From Natrinema gari JCM 14663 (GTDB lineage: Archaea; Halobacteriota; Halobacteria; Halobacteriales; Natrialbaceae), in assembly GCF_000337175.1 (NCBI RefSeq), contig NZ_AOIJ01000087.1:1-64000 (forward strand): DNA of 64,000 nucleotides, read 5' to 3'. Below the pieces are notes generated by a model. It ran no database searches, had not been told where the DNA came from, and saw nothing but the letters and a program-made list of their open reading frames with translations. The stretch's first letter is position 1. Each line of letters opens with the position of its first letter. The position numbers and the translations under genes are program-made. Positions 8,577 to 19,049 of this stretch are shown here, in pieces.

Positions 8577-8856
8577 CGCCGCAGCGTCCGTCCGGACCGG
8601 AGTGAGCGGCGGCGGGACCTCGAGACGCCCGGCGACACGACTGCCGTAGCTCGCGTCTCCGTGGACTGGTGAGCCGATCGGGCGCGTCGAGTGCCGCTGC
8701 CGATTCGTCGCACTCGAGAGACCGGTACGCGAGTCGGTTTTATCCGGGGCTTTTGCTGCAGACCGGAACCCGAATATCGGCCCGTGATACAGTGAGACGT
8801 GTGTTCTGCATCGTTCGGGACGTGGCCTAAATCCGGCCGGCGGTTACAACGACTCG

Positions 8857-10737
8857 ATGACAAACGCACCATCGAACGGTGACGACACGACGGGCGACGA
8901 GCGCCGAACGACGGCCCACGGGCCGTCGACTGCAGGTATCGAGAACCGCATCGAGACCGAGGGCGATCCCGGGTCCGGCCCCGACCTCGAGTACGAGGTC
9001 GTGACGACACCGGTACTCGTCGTCGGGGCCGGAGCGGCGGGTGCCCGCGTCGCGATCGAACTCGCCGAGTCGGGGATCGACCCGCTCGTGATCGGCAAAC
9101 GCGATTACGGCGACGCACACACGACGTGGGCGGCCGGCGGCATCAACGCCGCGCTGGGCTCGCTCGATCCCGAGGACGACTGGACGATCCACGCGGCGGA
9201 CACGTTCACCGAAGGCCATCACCTGAACGACCCCGACGCGGTCGAGTTGACGACCCGAGAGATGCCCGACCGCATCCGCGAACTCGAGGCGTGGGGGATG
9301 CCGTTCGACCGGACCGAGGACGGCGACGTCAACCAGCGGTACTTCGGCGCGCAGTCCTACCGACGGACCTGCTTCGTCGGCGACCGGACCGGCGAGGCTA
9401 TGCTCGAGACGCTCATCGACCGCGCGCAGGCCCTCGACGTATCCTACCGCGAGAACGTGATGATCACGCGCTTGCTCTCGGACGGGGAGCGCGTCGACGG
9501 TGCCGTCGGCTTCGATATGGAGACCGGCGAGGGACTGCTCTTCCGAACGAATCACGTCGTCCTCGCGGCGGGTGGGTTCTCGGCGCTCTATCACCGCCAC
9601 TCCTCGCGGGACGACGAGAACAACGGCGACGGGCAGGCGCTGGCGCTCGAGGCGGGGGCGCGGCTGGTCGACCTCGAGTTCGTCCAGTTCCACCCGACCG
9701 GGATGGTCGGCGACCGCTACGGCGCGGAGTGGGACGGCCGGCTGGTCACGGAGGCGGTCCGCGGCGAGGGCGGACGACTGTACAACGCGGAGGGCGAGCG
9801 GTTCATGGAGCGCTACTCGCCAGATCAGATGGAACTCGACGCCCGCGATGTCGTCGCACGCGCCATCGCACAGGAAGTCCGCGAGGGACGTGGTACCGAG
9901 GACGGCGGCGTCTCCCTCGATATCTCCCACCGGGACGCCGCGTACATCCGCGAGCGGCTGCCGTCGATGGTCGAGCGCTTCGAGTCGCTTGGCGTCGACA
10001 TCACCGCGGAACCGATGACGGTCGCCCCGACGGCCCACTACACGATGGGCGGCGTCGACATCGACTTCCGGACCGGTGAAACCGGCGTCGAAGGGCTCTA
10101 CGCCGTCGGCGAGACGGTCGCGGGCGTCCACGGCGCGAACCGCCTCGGCGGCAACTCGCTGGCCGAAACCGTCGCGATCGGGGCACTCGTCGGCGACCAC
10201 GTCGCGAGCGCGATCACCGACGGCGACGCCGATCCAACCGTGACCGACGGCCAGCGAGCGCTCGCCGAACGTGAATTCGGCGCGCTCGAAGCGCTCGCCG
10301 ATTCGGACGGGAGCGTCGCGCCGACGGCCCTCCTTGCGGAACTCGGCGACCTGCTGTGGGACCACGCCGGCATCCTCCGCGACGAGGCAGGGCTCCGCGA
10401 CGGACTCGCGACGCTCGAGGACCTGCGGACGCGAACGGCCGACCTCCGCGTCGACGGCGACCGCACCTCGAAGGCCTTCGAGTACGCCGTCGACCTCTCG
10501 GCGAGTCTCACCGTCGCCGAAGCGATGCTCCGGGCGGCGCTCGAGCGATCCGAATCTCGCGGCGCACATTATCGGACGGACGCCCCCGAGACGGACGCCG
10601 ACTGGCGGGTCAACCTCGTCATCGCCGCCGGCACGGACGCCCTCTCGATCAGTCGACGCGGCGTCGGCGAGCCCAGTCCGGCCGTCCGCGAGGCGCTCGC
10701 GCAGGGGGACGCACTCGACTATCATCACCTCGAGTGA
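8857..10737 (+). CDS. SdhA/FrdA/NadB-family FAD flavoprotein
   Basis: A 626-aa member of the succinate dehydrogenase / fumarate reductase / L-aspartate oxidase flavoprotein family. After an acidic N-terminal extension of about 45 residues comes the dinucleotide-binding motif VLVVGAGAAGARVAIELAE. Substrate-site segments follow: FVQFHPTGMV, EAVRGEGGRLYN and HYTMGGVDID, then the FAD-binding GLYAVGETVAGVHGANRLGGNSL. The C-terminal helical domain has ESRGAHYRTDAPE. The position that carries the covalent FAD His in SdhA/FrdA is occupied by His here (DAHTTWAAGGIN), where NadB has Ser-Thr-Phe. No nadA or nadC, and no iron-sulfur or membrane subunit, is adjacent, and a full sdhCDBA operon lies 10 kb away. 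It may be an L-aspartate oxidase, a soluble fumarate reductase or another family oxidoreductase. Confidence 0.85.
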   Translation: MTNAPSNGDDTTGDERRTTAHGPSTAGIENRIETEGDPGSGPDLEYEVVTTPVLVVGAGAAGARVAIELAESGIDPLVIGKRDYGDAHTTWAAGGINAALGSLDPEDDWTIHAADTFTEGHHLNDPDAVELTTREMPDRIRELEAWGMPFDRTEDGDVNQRYFGAQSYRRTCFVGDRTGEAMLETLIDRAQALDVSYRENVMITRLLSDGERVDGAVGFDMETGEGLLFRTNHVVLAAGGFSALYHRHSSRDDENNGDGQALALEAGARLVDLEFVQFHPTGMVGDRYGAEWDGRLVTEAVRGEGGRLYNAEGERFMERYSPDQMELDARDVVARAIAQEVREGRGTEDGGVSLDISHRDAAYIRERLPSMVERFESLGVDITAEPMTVAPTAHYTMGGVDIDFRTGETGVEGLYAVGETVAGVHGANRLGGNSLAETVAIGALVGDHVASAITDGDADPTVTDGQRALAEREFGALEALADSDGSVAPTALLAELGDLLWDHAGILRDEAGLRDGLATLEDLRTRTADLRVDGDRTSKAFEYAVDLSASLTVAEAMLRAALERSESRGAHYRTDAPETDADWRVNLVIAAGTDALSISRRGVGEPSPAVREALAQGDALDYHHLE

Positions 10738-10803
10738 GGGCCTCGAGAGAGCCACCGAGACGCCTATTGGGCTCCGGTCCTCTACGCCCGTATCGACCTA
10801 CGC

Positions 10804-11394
10804 ATGAACGACGAGGCACACGCCGTCCTCCGGGAGGACCCCGTGATGGCCGGGCTGCTCGACCGACACGACCCCTACGTCGAACCGGACTGGACCGAGT
10901 ACGAACGACTCTGTATCTCGATCATCAACCAGCAGCTCTCGACCGCGAGCGCCGCGGCCGTCCGAGAGCGGGTCTTCGAGGTTCTGGAGGGGGCGGTGAC
11001 GCCGGAATCGGTGCTGGCCGCCGACGAGGCGGCGCTTCGCGACGCCGGCCTCTCCCGGCGCAAGGTCGAGTACATGCGAAACGCCGCCCGCGCCTTCCAA
11101 GAGAACGATTACAGCCAGGCTGGCCTCGCCTCCCGTTCCAACGCGGAGGTCGTCGACCTGCTGACCGAGATCAAGGGGATCGGCACGTGGACCGCGCGGA
11201 TGTACCTCCTGTTCGTCCTCGAGCGACCCGACGTGCTTCCCCTCGGCGATCTCGCGGTTCGGCGCGGGATTGAGGCGTTGTACGCCGACGGCGACGAGTT
11301 GACCCGGGCGGAGATGCGCGAGATCGCCGAGCCGTGGCGACCGTATCGGAGCGCCGCGACGCGGTACATCTGGGCCGAATACGAGTCCGATTGA
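10804..11394 (+). CDS. DNA-3-methyladenine glycosylase, HhH-GPD superfamily (AlkA-like)
   Basis: A base-excision repair glycosylase of 196 aa, compact compared with E. coli AlkA because the N-terminal domain is missing. It has the helical HhH-GPD core: ICISIINQQLS-type first helices (CISIINQQLSTASAAAVRERV), the helix-hairpin-helix LLTEIKGIGTWTARMYLLF (about residues 117-137), and the catalytic Asp region VLPLGDLAVRRGIEALY. No iron-sulfur cysteine cluster is present, which argues against the Nth/MutY branch. It starts 66 bp after the flavoprotein gene. No clear TATA box is seen upstream, so the two may be co-transcribed. Substrate range (3-methyladenine and related alkylated bases) is inferred from family. 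Confidence 0.9.
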   Translation: MNDEAHAVLREDPVMAGLLDRHDPYVEPDWTEYERLCISIINQQLSTASAAAVRERVFEVLEGAVTPESVLAADEAALRDAGLSRRKVEYMRNAARAFQENDYSQAGLASRSNAEVVDLLTEIKGIGTWTARMYLLFVLERPDVLPLGDLAVRRGIEALYADGDELTRAEMREIAEPWRPYRSAATRYIWAEYESD

Positions 11395-11624
11395 AGCGGG
11401 CGGGAACGCGCCTCGGTCACTGCGCGAGATACAGCCCGACCCTCGCGAGCGGTAAGCACGTGCTACGCGCGAGTCGAGTGATGGAACAGTTACCGGCGGA
11501 GACGGCAATAGCGCATTACGACCCGGCTCGTGCCGGCCGCCAGAGGGGGGTCGAGAAACGAGACACTGACGCGACGGGACGGCCCTGGTGACTCAAGTGC
11601 AGGTTGGTCACATGGCCTAGCGAG

Positions 11625-12899
11625 ATGGCAGACGATACACCCCCGTCCGAGACACCGACGCAGCGGCGACTGACGACCGATCCCGAGCGCATCAGGAAGT
11701 GGGCCGAGGCTCGCGACGCCGTCCCGGTCAGGATTCGGGACAGCGAAGGGCACGGCTACTCCTTCGCTCGCCGCGACGAGCTGGGCGAGCGCCACGAGGA
11801 GGTCACCTGGGACGAGTTCACGGAGCGGTTCGAAGACGACGACCTCGTATTCGTCTACCACGAGGCGGAGCCGACCGGGGAGGAGATGGGCTTCTTCGAA
11901 ATCGTCGAGCGCGATCGGGCGTTCGAACGCGCCGACCTCGGCCGGGACGAACTCGAGGATTCGCTGCGACGCGGCGAGACGGTGACGGCGGAGATCGTCG
12001 AGACGCAGGTCGTCGAGACCGAGGTCGTCGAGCGGGACACGATCGAGAGCGAGGTGATCGATACGGAGCTGGTCGAACGCGAGGTCGTCGACTCCGAACG
12101 GCTGTCCCGCGATATCGTCGACACCGAGTTCGTCGGCGACGACACGATCGAGGTGGTCGTCGACGAGACGCGCCTCGACACGATCGAGGAGATCGAACGC
12201 TACATCGTCGAGAGCCGCGTCGTCGATATCGATATCGAACAGGATCAGGAGATGGAACGCGACGTCGTCGAAACGGACATCGAACTCGAGAGCGTCCAGC
12301 GGTCGATCCTCGAGAGCGACGTCCTCCGGTCGAGCGTGACAGCCGACGACGTCCTCGAGCGGGAGGTCATCCAGAGCCAGCGGACGGAGGGCGACACCGT
12401 CCGAAGCGAACTCATCGAGCGGCGGACCGTCGAGGAGGAACTCGACGAGCGGCGGCGGCTGAGCTACGTGTTCGAGGAGTTGGAACTGCTCGAGGCCGAG
12501 ATCGTCGGCAGCGAGGTGATCGACGGGGAGATTATCGATATCGAGGAGTACGACAGGATGGAGACCGGCGAGATGGAAGCCGGAGCCGTGGGCGACGAGT
12601 CGACGGCGAGTCTCGAGTCCGAGACCGGCGTGGGGTCGACGAAGGAACCGGCGGACGCGTCGCCGATCGAACTGTCACACCACGATCAGGGGAAAGACGT
12701 CGTCGACGAGTCGGGCCAGCAGATCGGCATGGTCGCCGAGGTCGAGGGCCAGACCGCGTACATCGATCCGGAGCCCGGACTGACGGATCGGCTCAAAGCA
12801 CGTCTGGATTGGGGCGGCCACGGCGACGAGGACTATCCGGTCGACTCCGCACAGATACTGGAGATCACGGACGACGAAGTCGTCATCCAGAGCGAGTAA
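11625..12899 (+). CDS. Pentad-repeat protein with C-terminal PRC-barrel-like domain
   Basis: A 424-aa acidic protein of unknown function. Residues 1-115 form a moderately conserved N-terminal region (TDPERIRKWAEARDAVPVRI). From residue 124 to about 273 the sequence runs in an uninterrupted five-residue register, with units such as IVETQ, VVETE, VVERD, TIESE, VIDTE and LVERE. Hydrophobic residues fall at positions 1 and 2 early in the run and at positions 1 and 5 later. About 30 units occur without insertion or deletion. The C-terminal 75 residues (GKDVVDESGQQIGMVAEVEG) look like the PRC-barrel fold common in haloarchaea. A TTG at 11604 is in frame upstream, but the ATG at 11625 (MADDTPPSE) is preferred. 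No signal peptide or membrane segment is seen. It converges on katG with a hairpin between them. Confidence 0.85.
   Translation: MADDTPPSETPTQRRLTTDPERIRKWAEARDAVPVRIRDSEGHGYSFARRDELGERHEEVTWDEFTERFEDDDLVFVYHEAEPTGEEMGFFEIVERDRAFERADLGRDELEDSLRRGETVTAEIVETQVVETEVVERDTIESEVIDTELVEREVVDSERLSRDIVDTEFVGDDTIEVVVDETRLDTIEEIERYIVESRVVDIDIEQDQEMERDVVETDIELESVQRSILESDVLRSSVTADDVLEREVIQSQRTEGDTVRSELIERRTVEEELDERRRLSYVFEELELLEAEIVGSEVIDGEIIDIEEYDRMETGEMEAGAVGDESTASLESETGVGSTKEPADASPIELSHHDQGKDVVDESGQQIGMVAEVEGQTAYIDPEPGLTDRLKARLDWGGHGDEDYPVDSAQILEITDDEVVIQSE
11994..12443 (+). repeat. Fifteen-nucleotide (five-residue) tandem coding repeat
   Basis: Within the pentad-repeat protein, about 30 consecutive 15-nt units encode [V/I/L/T]-x-[E/D]-x-x pentads. 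The first ten units (11994-12143) are the most similar at DNA level, with GTCGTCGAGAC-like cores, while later units have drifted at DNA level but kept the amino-acid register. The repeat is protein-level structure rather than a CRISPR or intergenic array. Confidence 0.85.
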
Positions 12900-12907
12900 G
12901 GCGAGAC

Positions 12908-12930
12908 GCCGGTCGAGCCCCTCGACCGGC
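12908..12930. terminator. Hairpin between convergent genes
   Basis: GCCGGTCGAG and CTCGACCGGC form a perfect 10-bp stem around a CCC loop. The hairpin starts 9 bp after the stop of the pentad-repeat gene and lies 65 bp before the katG stop on the other strand, so it could serve as a two-way 3'-end structure. No T-run is present, so the terminator role is inferred. Confidence 0.5.
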
Positions 12931-12995
12931 CGAGACGTCGTCCCAGCGAAAGCGGTCGCAGCAGGCCGTCGAGCGATCGTGTCGCGTCGACTCGA

Positions 12996-15185
<2,190 letters not shown>

Positions 15186-15424
15186 TCACAACTTCAACTT
15201 CAGGTTTCGGACACTATATTTTTGATAGCGGAAAGGGAACTGGCGTGTCGCGAGAGGGACGGCGACGGCAGGGGGTCGATAGCACGTGAGAGCGAACAGC
15301 TGCGAACGCGAGCGATATGCTCCGATCAGTACAGCCGCCTCGGTCGAGGCGGTTCTCGGCCCCAGGCCGGGACGTACCGGTCGGTGGCGTCCCGAGACGT
15401 CGAGGGACAGACCGTAACAGCCGA

Positions 15425-15682
15425 TTACGTGCCGGTGTTTCGGCCCGTCAAATCGACGATCAGGTAGTCGTCGATGTCGTTCATACGGCTGGCCGGGACG
15501 ACGAGTTTGCCGTCGTCGTTCGTGTCGAACCCGCGAACGTCGTCGGTCGCCGGTGTAACGAGCAGCCGTTGCAGTTCGCCGGTTTCGACGTTCATCGTGA
15601 TGTTGTGAACCGTCCCGATTTTCGTCCCGTCGGAGCCCATCACCGGCGTATCGGAGAGCGTGGAAGCAAGGACCGTTGTCAT
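15425..15682 (-). CDS. Small PRC-barrel domain protein (CdpB-like)
   Basis: An 85-aa single-domain PRC-barrel protein: LASTLSDTPVMGSDGTKIG, VHNITMNVETGELQRLLV, then DDGKLVVPASRMNDIDDYLIVDL. The length and the GSDGT...ITMN...GEL pattern match small haloarchaeal PRC-barrel proteins, including the cell-division proteins CdpB1/CdpB2 described in Haloferax. Assigning it to that function is inference. Two ATGs are possible. The one at 15682 (MTTVLAST) is preferred because the TATA-like TTATTTTA at 15711-15718 lies about 32 nt upstream, giving a near-leaderless transcript, whereas the 15694 ATG would sit too close. It is a free-standing gene between katG and the RimK fusion. Confidence 0.85.
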   Translation of the reverse strand: MTTVLASTLSDTPVMGSDGTKIGTVHNITMNVETGELQRLLVTPATDDVRGFDTNDDGKLVVPASRMNDIDDYLIVDLTGRNTGT

Positions 15683-15784
15683 GCGAGTCGCCATTCACAG
15701 AACAGATCAATAAAATAACCGGAAGTGGCGGCGCTGGACGACGGCTCGCGGGGAGCCAGTCCGTCCCCGCGGCTCCCTGGCGGC

Positions 15785-17131
15785 TTACTCTTCTTCCTCT
15801 TCCGGCGTCTCGGGGGCGTCGCTATCGATCCGACGGCTGACATCGACCTGATAGTTCTCGAGGATGTCACGACCGAGCAAGACGGGGTAATCCATGTGGC
15901 TGCGGTCCTCGACGCTGGCCGTGACGGTGTGTTGGTTGCCGCCGACGCCGACGACGACGTCGACGACGGGTCGGCTCTTGGACTGTTTGCTGCTGCCGGA
16001 GCGAATCCGGGTGATGGACTTGATCGGCCCGGCACCGATGTCGGCGGCGAGGCTGGTATCGATGCTCGTCCGCGTCGCGCCCGTGTCGGACTTCGCAAGC
16101 ACCGACTTCGACCCGCTCGTTCCGGAGAGCACGACCTCTTCGGTATACCCGATGACGGCGGGTTCCGTATTCTGGGTCACCGATTCCGGAGGCTGGGCGG
16201 TCGGTCGTGAATCGTCGAGGACGTTCGCGATGTCGCGCACGCGGTCGTCGTCTACTTCCCCGCCGGCGCGTTCGATCGCCAGCTTTGCGATGTAGGGTGC
16301 CGGGCTCACCTGCGTCGCCTCGTACAGCCCTTTGAACCCCGCAGTCGGGTTGACCTCGAGGACGAACCATCCCTCGTCGCCCTCGACGAGGTCGACGCCG
16401 GCGTAGTCGAGGTCGACGACGGCCGCCGCTCGCTTGGCCATCTCGCTTGCTTCCGCGGGGAGGTCCTCGGTCGCGTCCTCGACGGAGCCGCCGAGAGCGA
16501 CGTTGGTTCGCCAATCGTTGTCCGGCGCGTAGCGGTACATCGCGGCGACGATCTCGCCGCCAACGACGTAGACCCGCAGGTCGCGGTGGCGAACGTCCTC
16601 CTGATCGACGAGTTCCTGCAGGAAGGCATAGCGGTTGCCGACCTTCGCGTTGACCGGATCGTCGGGCCCCACCTTCCAGGTCCCGCCGCCGTGAGTGCCG
16701 ATCGCCGTCTTGTACACCGCTTCCTCGCCGTATCGTTCGCGCGCGGCGTTGAGGTTCTCGCCGCTGAGCGCGAGGGTCACGTCCGGCGTTCGAACGTCGT
16801 TCGATGCCAGCGCGGTCGCCGTCGAGAGCTTGTGCATCGCCGTCATCACCGCGCTCGGTTCGTTGAGCGTCGGCACCAACTGCGAGAAGGCGTTGACCAG
16901 CCCGAGTTCCTCGGCGGGCTGTTCGGTGTTCGACAGCAGCATTCGGTTTGCGATCACGTCGACTTCGGGCTCGAGGAGCGGACTCCCGTCCGCGACGCTG
17001 ATCGACGTGTTTTCGTTCCGGAGCCACTCGCTGTCGTGCCCGAGTTCCTCGACGGCGTTGAGAATCGCCTTCGTTTCCTTGCTCGTATGCAGACTCAGTA
17101 CCCCGACGGTCACGGGATCGGCAACAGCCAT
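15785..17131 (-). CDS. RimK-family ATP-grasp glutamate ligase fused to retropepsin-like protease domain
   Basis: A 448-aa two-domain protein. Residues about 8-300 form a RimK/LysX-type ATP-grasp ligase: VGVLSLHTSKETKAI pre-ATP fold, HKLSTATALASNDVRTPDV, the glycine-rich loop TAIGTHGGGTWKV, and the metal-binding GWFVLEVNPTAGFKG. Residues about 335-430 form a pepsin-like domain of the putative ATP-dependent zinc protease (RimB/DUF785-type) family, with the active-site motif AKSDTGATRTSIDTS and the second strand DYPVLLGRDIL. In bacteria these are usually separate genes: RimK adds glutamates to ribosomal protein S6, and RimB is its protease partner. The C terminus is acidic (PETPEEEEE). A TATA-like box at 17154-17163 is about 27 nt before the ATG, so the transcript is probably leaderless. 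The target is unknown. Confidence 0.9.
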   Translation of the reverse strand: MAVADPVTVGVLSLHTSKETKAILNAVEELGHDSEWLRNENTSISVADGSPLLEPEVDVIANRMLLSNTEQPAEELGLVNAFSQLVPTLNEPSAVMTAMHKLSTATALASNDVRTPDVTLALSGENLNAARERYGEEAVYKTAIGTHGGGTWKVGPDDPVNAKVGNRYAFLQELVDQEDVRHRDLRVYVVGGEIVAAMYRYAPDNDWRTNVALGGSVEDATEDLPAEASEMAKRAAAVVDLDYAGVDLVEGDEGWFVLEVNPTAGFKGLYEATQVSPAPYIAKLAIERAGGEVDDDRVRDIANVLDDSRPTAQPPESVTQNTEPAVIGYTEEVVLSGTSGSKSVLAKSDTGATRTSIDTSLAADIGAGPIKSITRIRSGSSKQSKSRPVVDVVVGVGGNQHTVTASVEDRSHMDYPVLLGRDILENYQVDVSRRIDSDAPETPEEEEE

Positions 17132-17153
17132 ACGAACTAGACGCCGACTCCTC

Positions 17154-17163
17154 GGATAAGTAT
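17154..17163 (-). promoter_or_regulatory. TATA box of the RimK-retropepsin gene
   Basis: Read on the minus strand the element is ATACTTATCC, centred about 27 nt upstream of the ATG at 17131. This is the spacing of a leaderless haloarchaeal transcript and supports the chosen start. Confidence 0.5.
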
Positions 17164-17216
17164 TGGCAGTTCGGTCAGTTTCGGTTGCGTAACTGATAGG
17201 CCGACGGCTGGACCGC

Positions 17217-18686
17217 TCAGCCGATGACGGACCGCACCTGCCCCGGATCGACGAGTCCGCTCAGTACCGCCAGCGCACCCCACGTGATCGCGCCCACGGC
17301 GATCGCGCCGCCCAGCATGAGCAGACTCGAGACCAGCGGCGTCACGAGCAACACCGTGACCGCCATCACGCCCGTAATCGCACAGATCAGCGCCGTCGTC
17401 CGGGCGATCCGAACCACGTTCAGGCCGAGTTCGGTGTGGACGATATAGAGGTTCACCGCGACGTACACCGAATGCGTCGCGACCGTCGCGATCGCAGCGC
17501 CGACGACGCCGATCGTCGGAATCAGCAGGACGTTCAGCCCGAGGTTGGCCAGCGCCGTCCCGCCCTTCGCGACGGCGCGGGCTCGAGCGCGTCCGAGGTA
17601 ATCGAGGCTGTCGCTGGTCAAGTTCGTGATCGCCTGGAGGACGACGAAGCCGGCGAGGACCTGCAACACGGGGACGGCCCCGGCGTAGTCCGCCCCGATG
17701 ACCAGCGTCAGGAACGGCTCCGCGACGATCGCGAGGCCGACCGCCGCCGGAACATAGAGCGCTAGGACGTTGGTCAGCGCCGTCTGATAGATCCGTCTGG
17801 CCTTCTCGAGGTCGCCAGTCGCTTTCTGTTCGCCGAAGTTCGGCGAAATGGTAAATCCGAGCGACTCCGCGGGCGCGAGCACGAAGTCGGTAATCTGCTT
17901 TGCGAGGGTGTAGAAGGCGACCGCGGCGGGATTGAGGAATACCCCAACCAACACGATGTCGATCTGCTTGTCGATGACGTTCGCGCTTCGCGTCGCCGTC
18001 AGCGGAATGCTGTACTCGAGCAGCCGACGCGAGAGTCCGTCTTCGTACTCCGCGGCGGTCTCGTATCGCCTGTAGAACCCGTAATAGAGGATTCCCATGC
18101 CGACGGCGGCGGCGATCGCGTAGCCGACGATATAGCCGAAAAACGCGCCGAGGGCACCGAGACCCGCCAGGACGAAGGCGACGGCAAAGAGGAGCCGACC
18201 GGCCCCGCTGATCGCCTGGACGATCGCGCTGTAGCCGAGGTGGTTGAACCCCTGGAACGCCACCTGTGCGAAGGTGCTGCCGGAGAAGACGACCAGATAG
18301 AGGACACCCGCGGCGAGAAACGGGGCCGCGGCGGGATCACCGAGCACGGCCGCGAGCTGCTCGTGAAAGAGCAACAGGGTGTAGCCGACGACCGTCAACA
18401 GGACGATCTTGGCCGTGATCACCGATCGGAGGAGATGTGGAACCTGCCCCGGATCGGATTCCCGGTACTCCGAGATATACCGTGCGACGGACCTACTGAG
18501 CCCGAGATCCGCGAACAACTGGACGATAGCCAGGATACCGATCGCCCAGTACAGCGCACCGTACCCGTCCGGATCGAGCAAGTACCGCGCCAGCACGAAC
18601 ATTAACAGCGCGCTCGAGAGCATGTAGATGGCGCGCGCAACGAGCGTTGCTTTGAAACCGTGGATGATGTGGTCTTCCCTGTTCAT
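17217..18686 (-). CDS. Polysaccharide/oligosaccharide flippase family membrane protein
   Basis: A 489-aa integral membrane protein with about 12-14 hydrophobic helices spread across its length, in the MOP superfamily of Wzx/AglR-type flippases. Typical segments are the N-terminal MLSSALLMFVLARYLLDPDGYGALY, LADLGLSRSVARYISEYRESDP and FGEQKATGDLEKARRIYQ. Such proteins move lipid-linked glycans across the membrane, for example in N-glycosylation or exopolysaccharide export. No glycosyltransferase genes are adjacent here, so the substrate cannot be inferred from context. The gene starts at the ATG at 18686 and is followed by the RimK fusion on the same strand, 85 bp away. That gene has its own TATA box, so co-transcription is uncertain. 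Confidence 0.88.
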   Translation of the reverse strand: MNREDHIIHGFKATLVARAIYMLSSALLMFVLARYLLDPDGYGALYWAIGILAIVQLFADLGLSRSVARYISEYRESDPGQVPHLLRSVITAKIVLLTVVGYTLLLFHEQLAAVLGDPAAAPFLAAGVLYLVVFSGSTFAQVAFQGFNHLGYSAIVQAISGAGRLLFAVAFVLAGLGALGAFFGYIVGYAIAAAVGMGILYYGFYRRYETAAEYEDGLSRRLLEYSIPLTATRSANVIDKQIDIVLVGVFLNPAAVAFYTLAKQITDFVLAPAESLGFTISPNFGEQKATGDLEKARRIYQTALTNVLALYVPAAVGLAIVAEPFLTLVIGADYAGAVPVLQVLAGFVVLQAITNLTSDSLDYLGRARARAVAKGGTALANLGLNVLLIPTIGVVGAAIATVATHSVYVAVNLYIVHTELGLNVVRIARTTALICAITGVMAVTVLLVTPLVSSLLMLGGAIAVGAITWGALAVLSGLVDPGQVRSVIG

Positions 18687-19049
18687 GGTAGACGCGGACG
18701 GTACGACACTCGTGACTGACCGACATCGAGAGCGACCAACGTGGGCGGAACCTCGCGGCAGCGGTCAATTGTAATGGGGAGACAACAGCCCGAAAGCGGC
18801 CACAACAGACTCGGCGGCGGAGTGCCGGAGTTCGTTCCAGGACGGAACTCCGTCGACGCCGATGGTCCGACTGCATCCGGAGATGGACGCCCTGTAATGC
18901 CACTCAACTGGCCGAAACACGTCCGTACAGGTAACTGAGACAATGACTCCGCCGTAGCGGACAGAGACGCGGGTTGAAGGGAACGGCGAGGAGAGTGAGG
19001 TCGCGATCGCGTCCGTGTCCCGTCCGTGACGGACGACGGGAACGCTGAC
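18687..19049. other. Intergenic region with two inverted repeats, no gene seen
   Basis: No convincing reading frame is present. Two dyads are visible. CGGAGTTC at 18826-18833 pairs with GAACTCCG at 18845-18852 around an 11-nt loop. CGTCCGT-G-ACGGACG at 19021-19035 is a perfect 7-bp stem just beyond the 3' end of the acetyltransferase gene and could act as its transcript end. No clear TATA box is seen for the flippase. Confidence 0.5.

Noticed and set aside
11994-12443. Short regularly spaced DNA repeats resembling a CRISPR or minisatellite array
   Set aside because: The 15-nt period is coding, stays in frame within a conserved-looking protein, and has no unique spacers.
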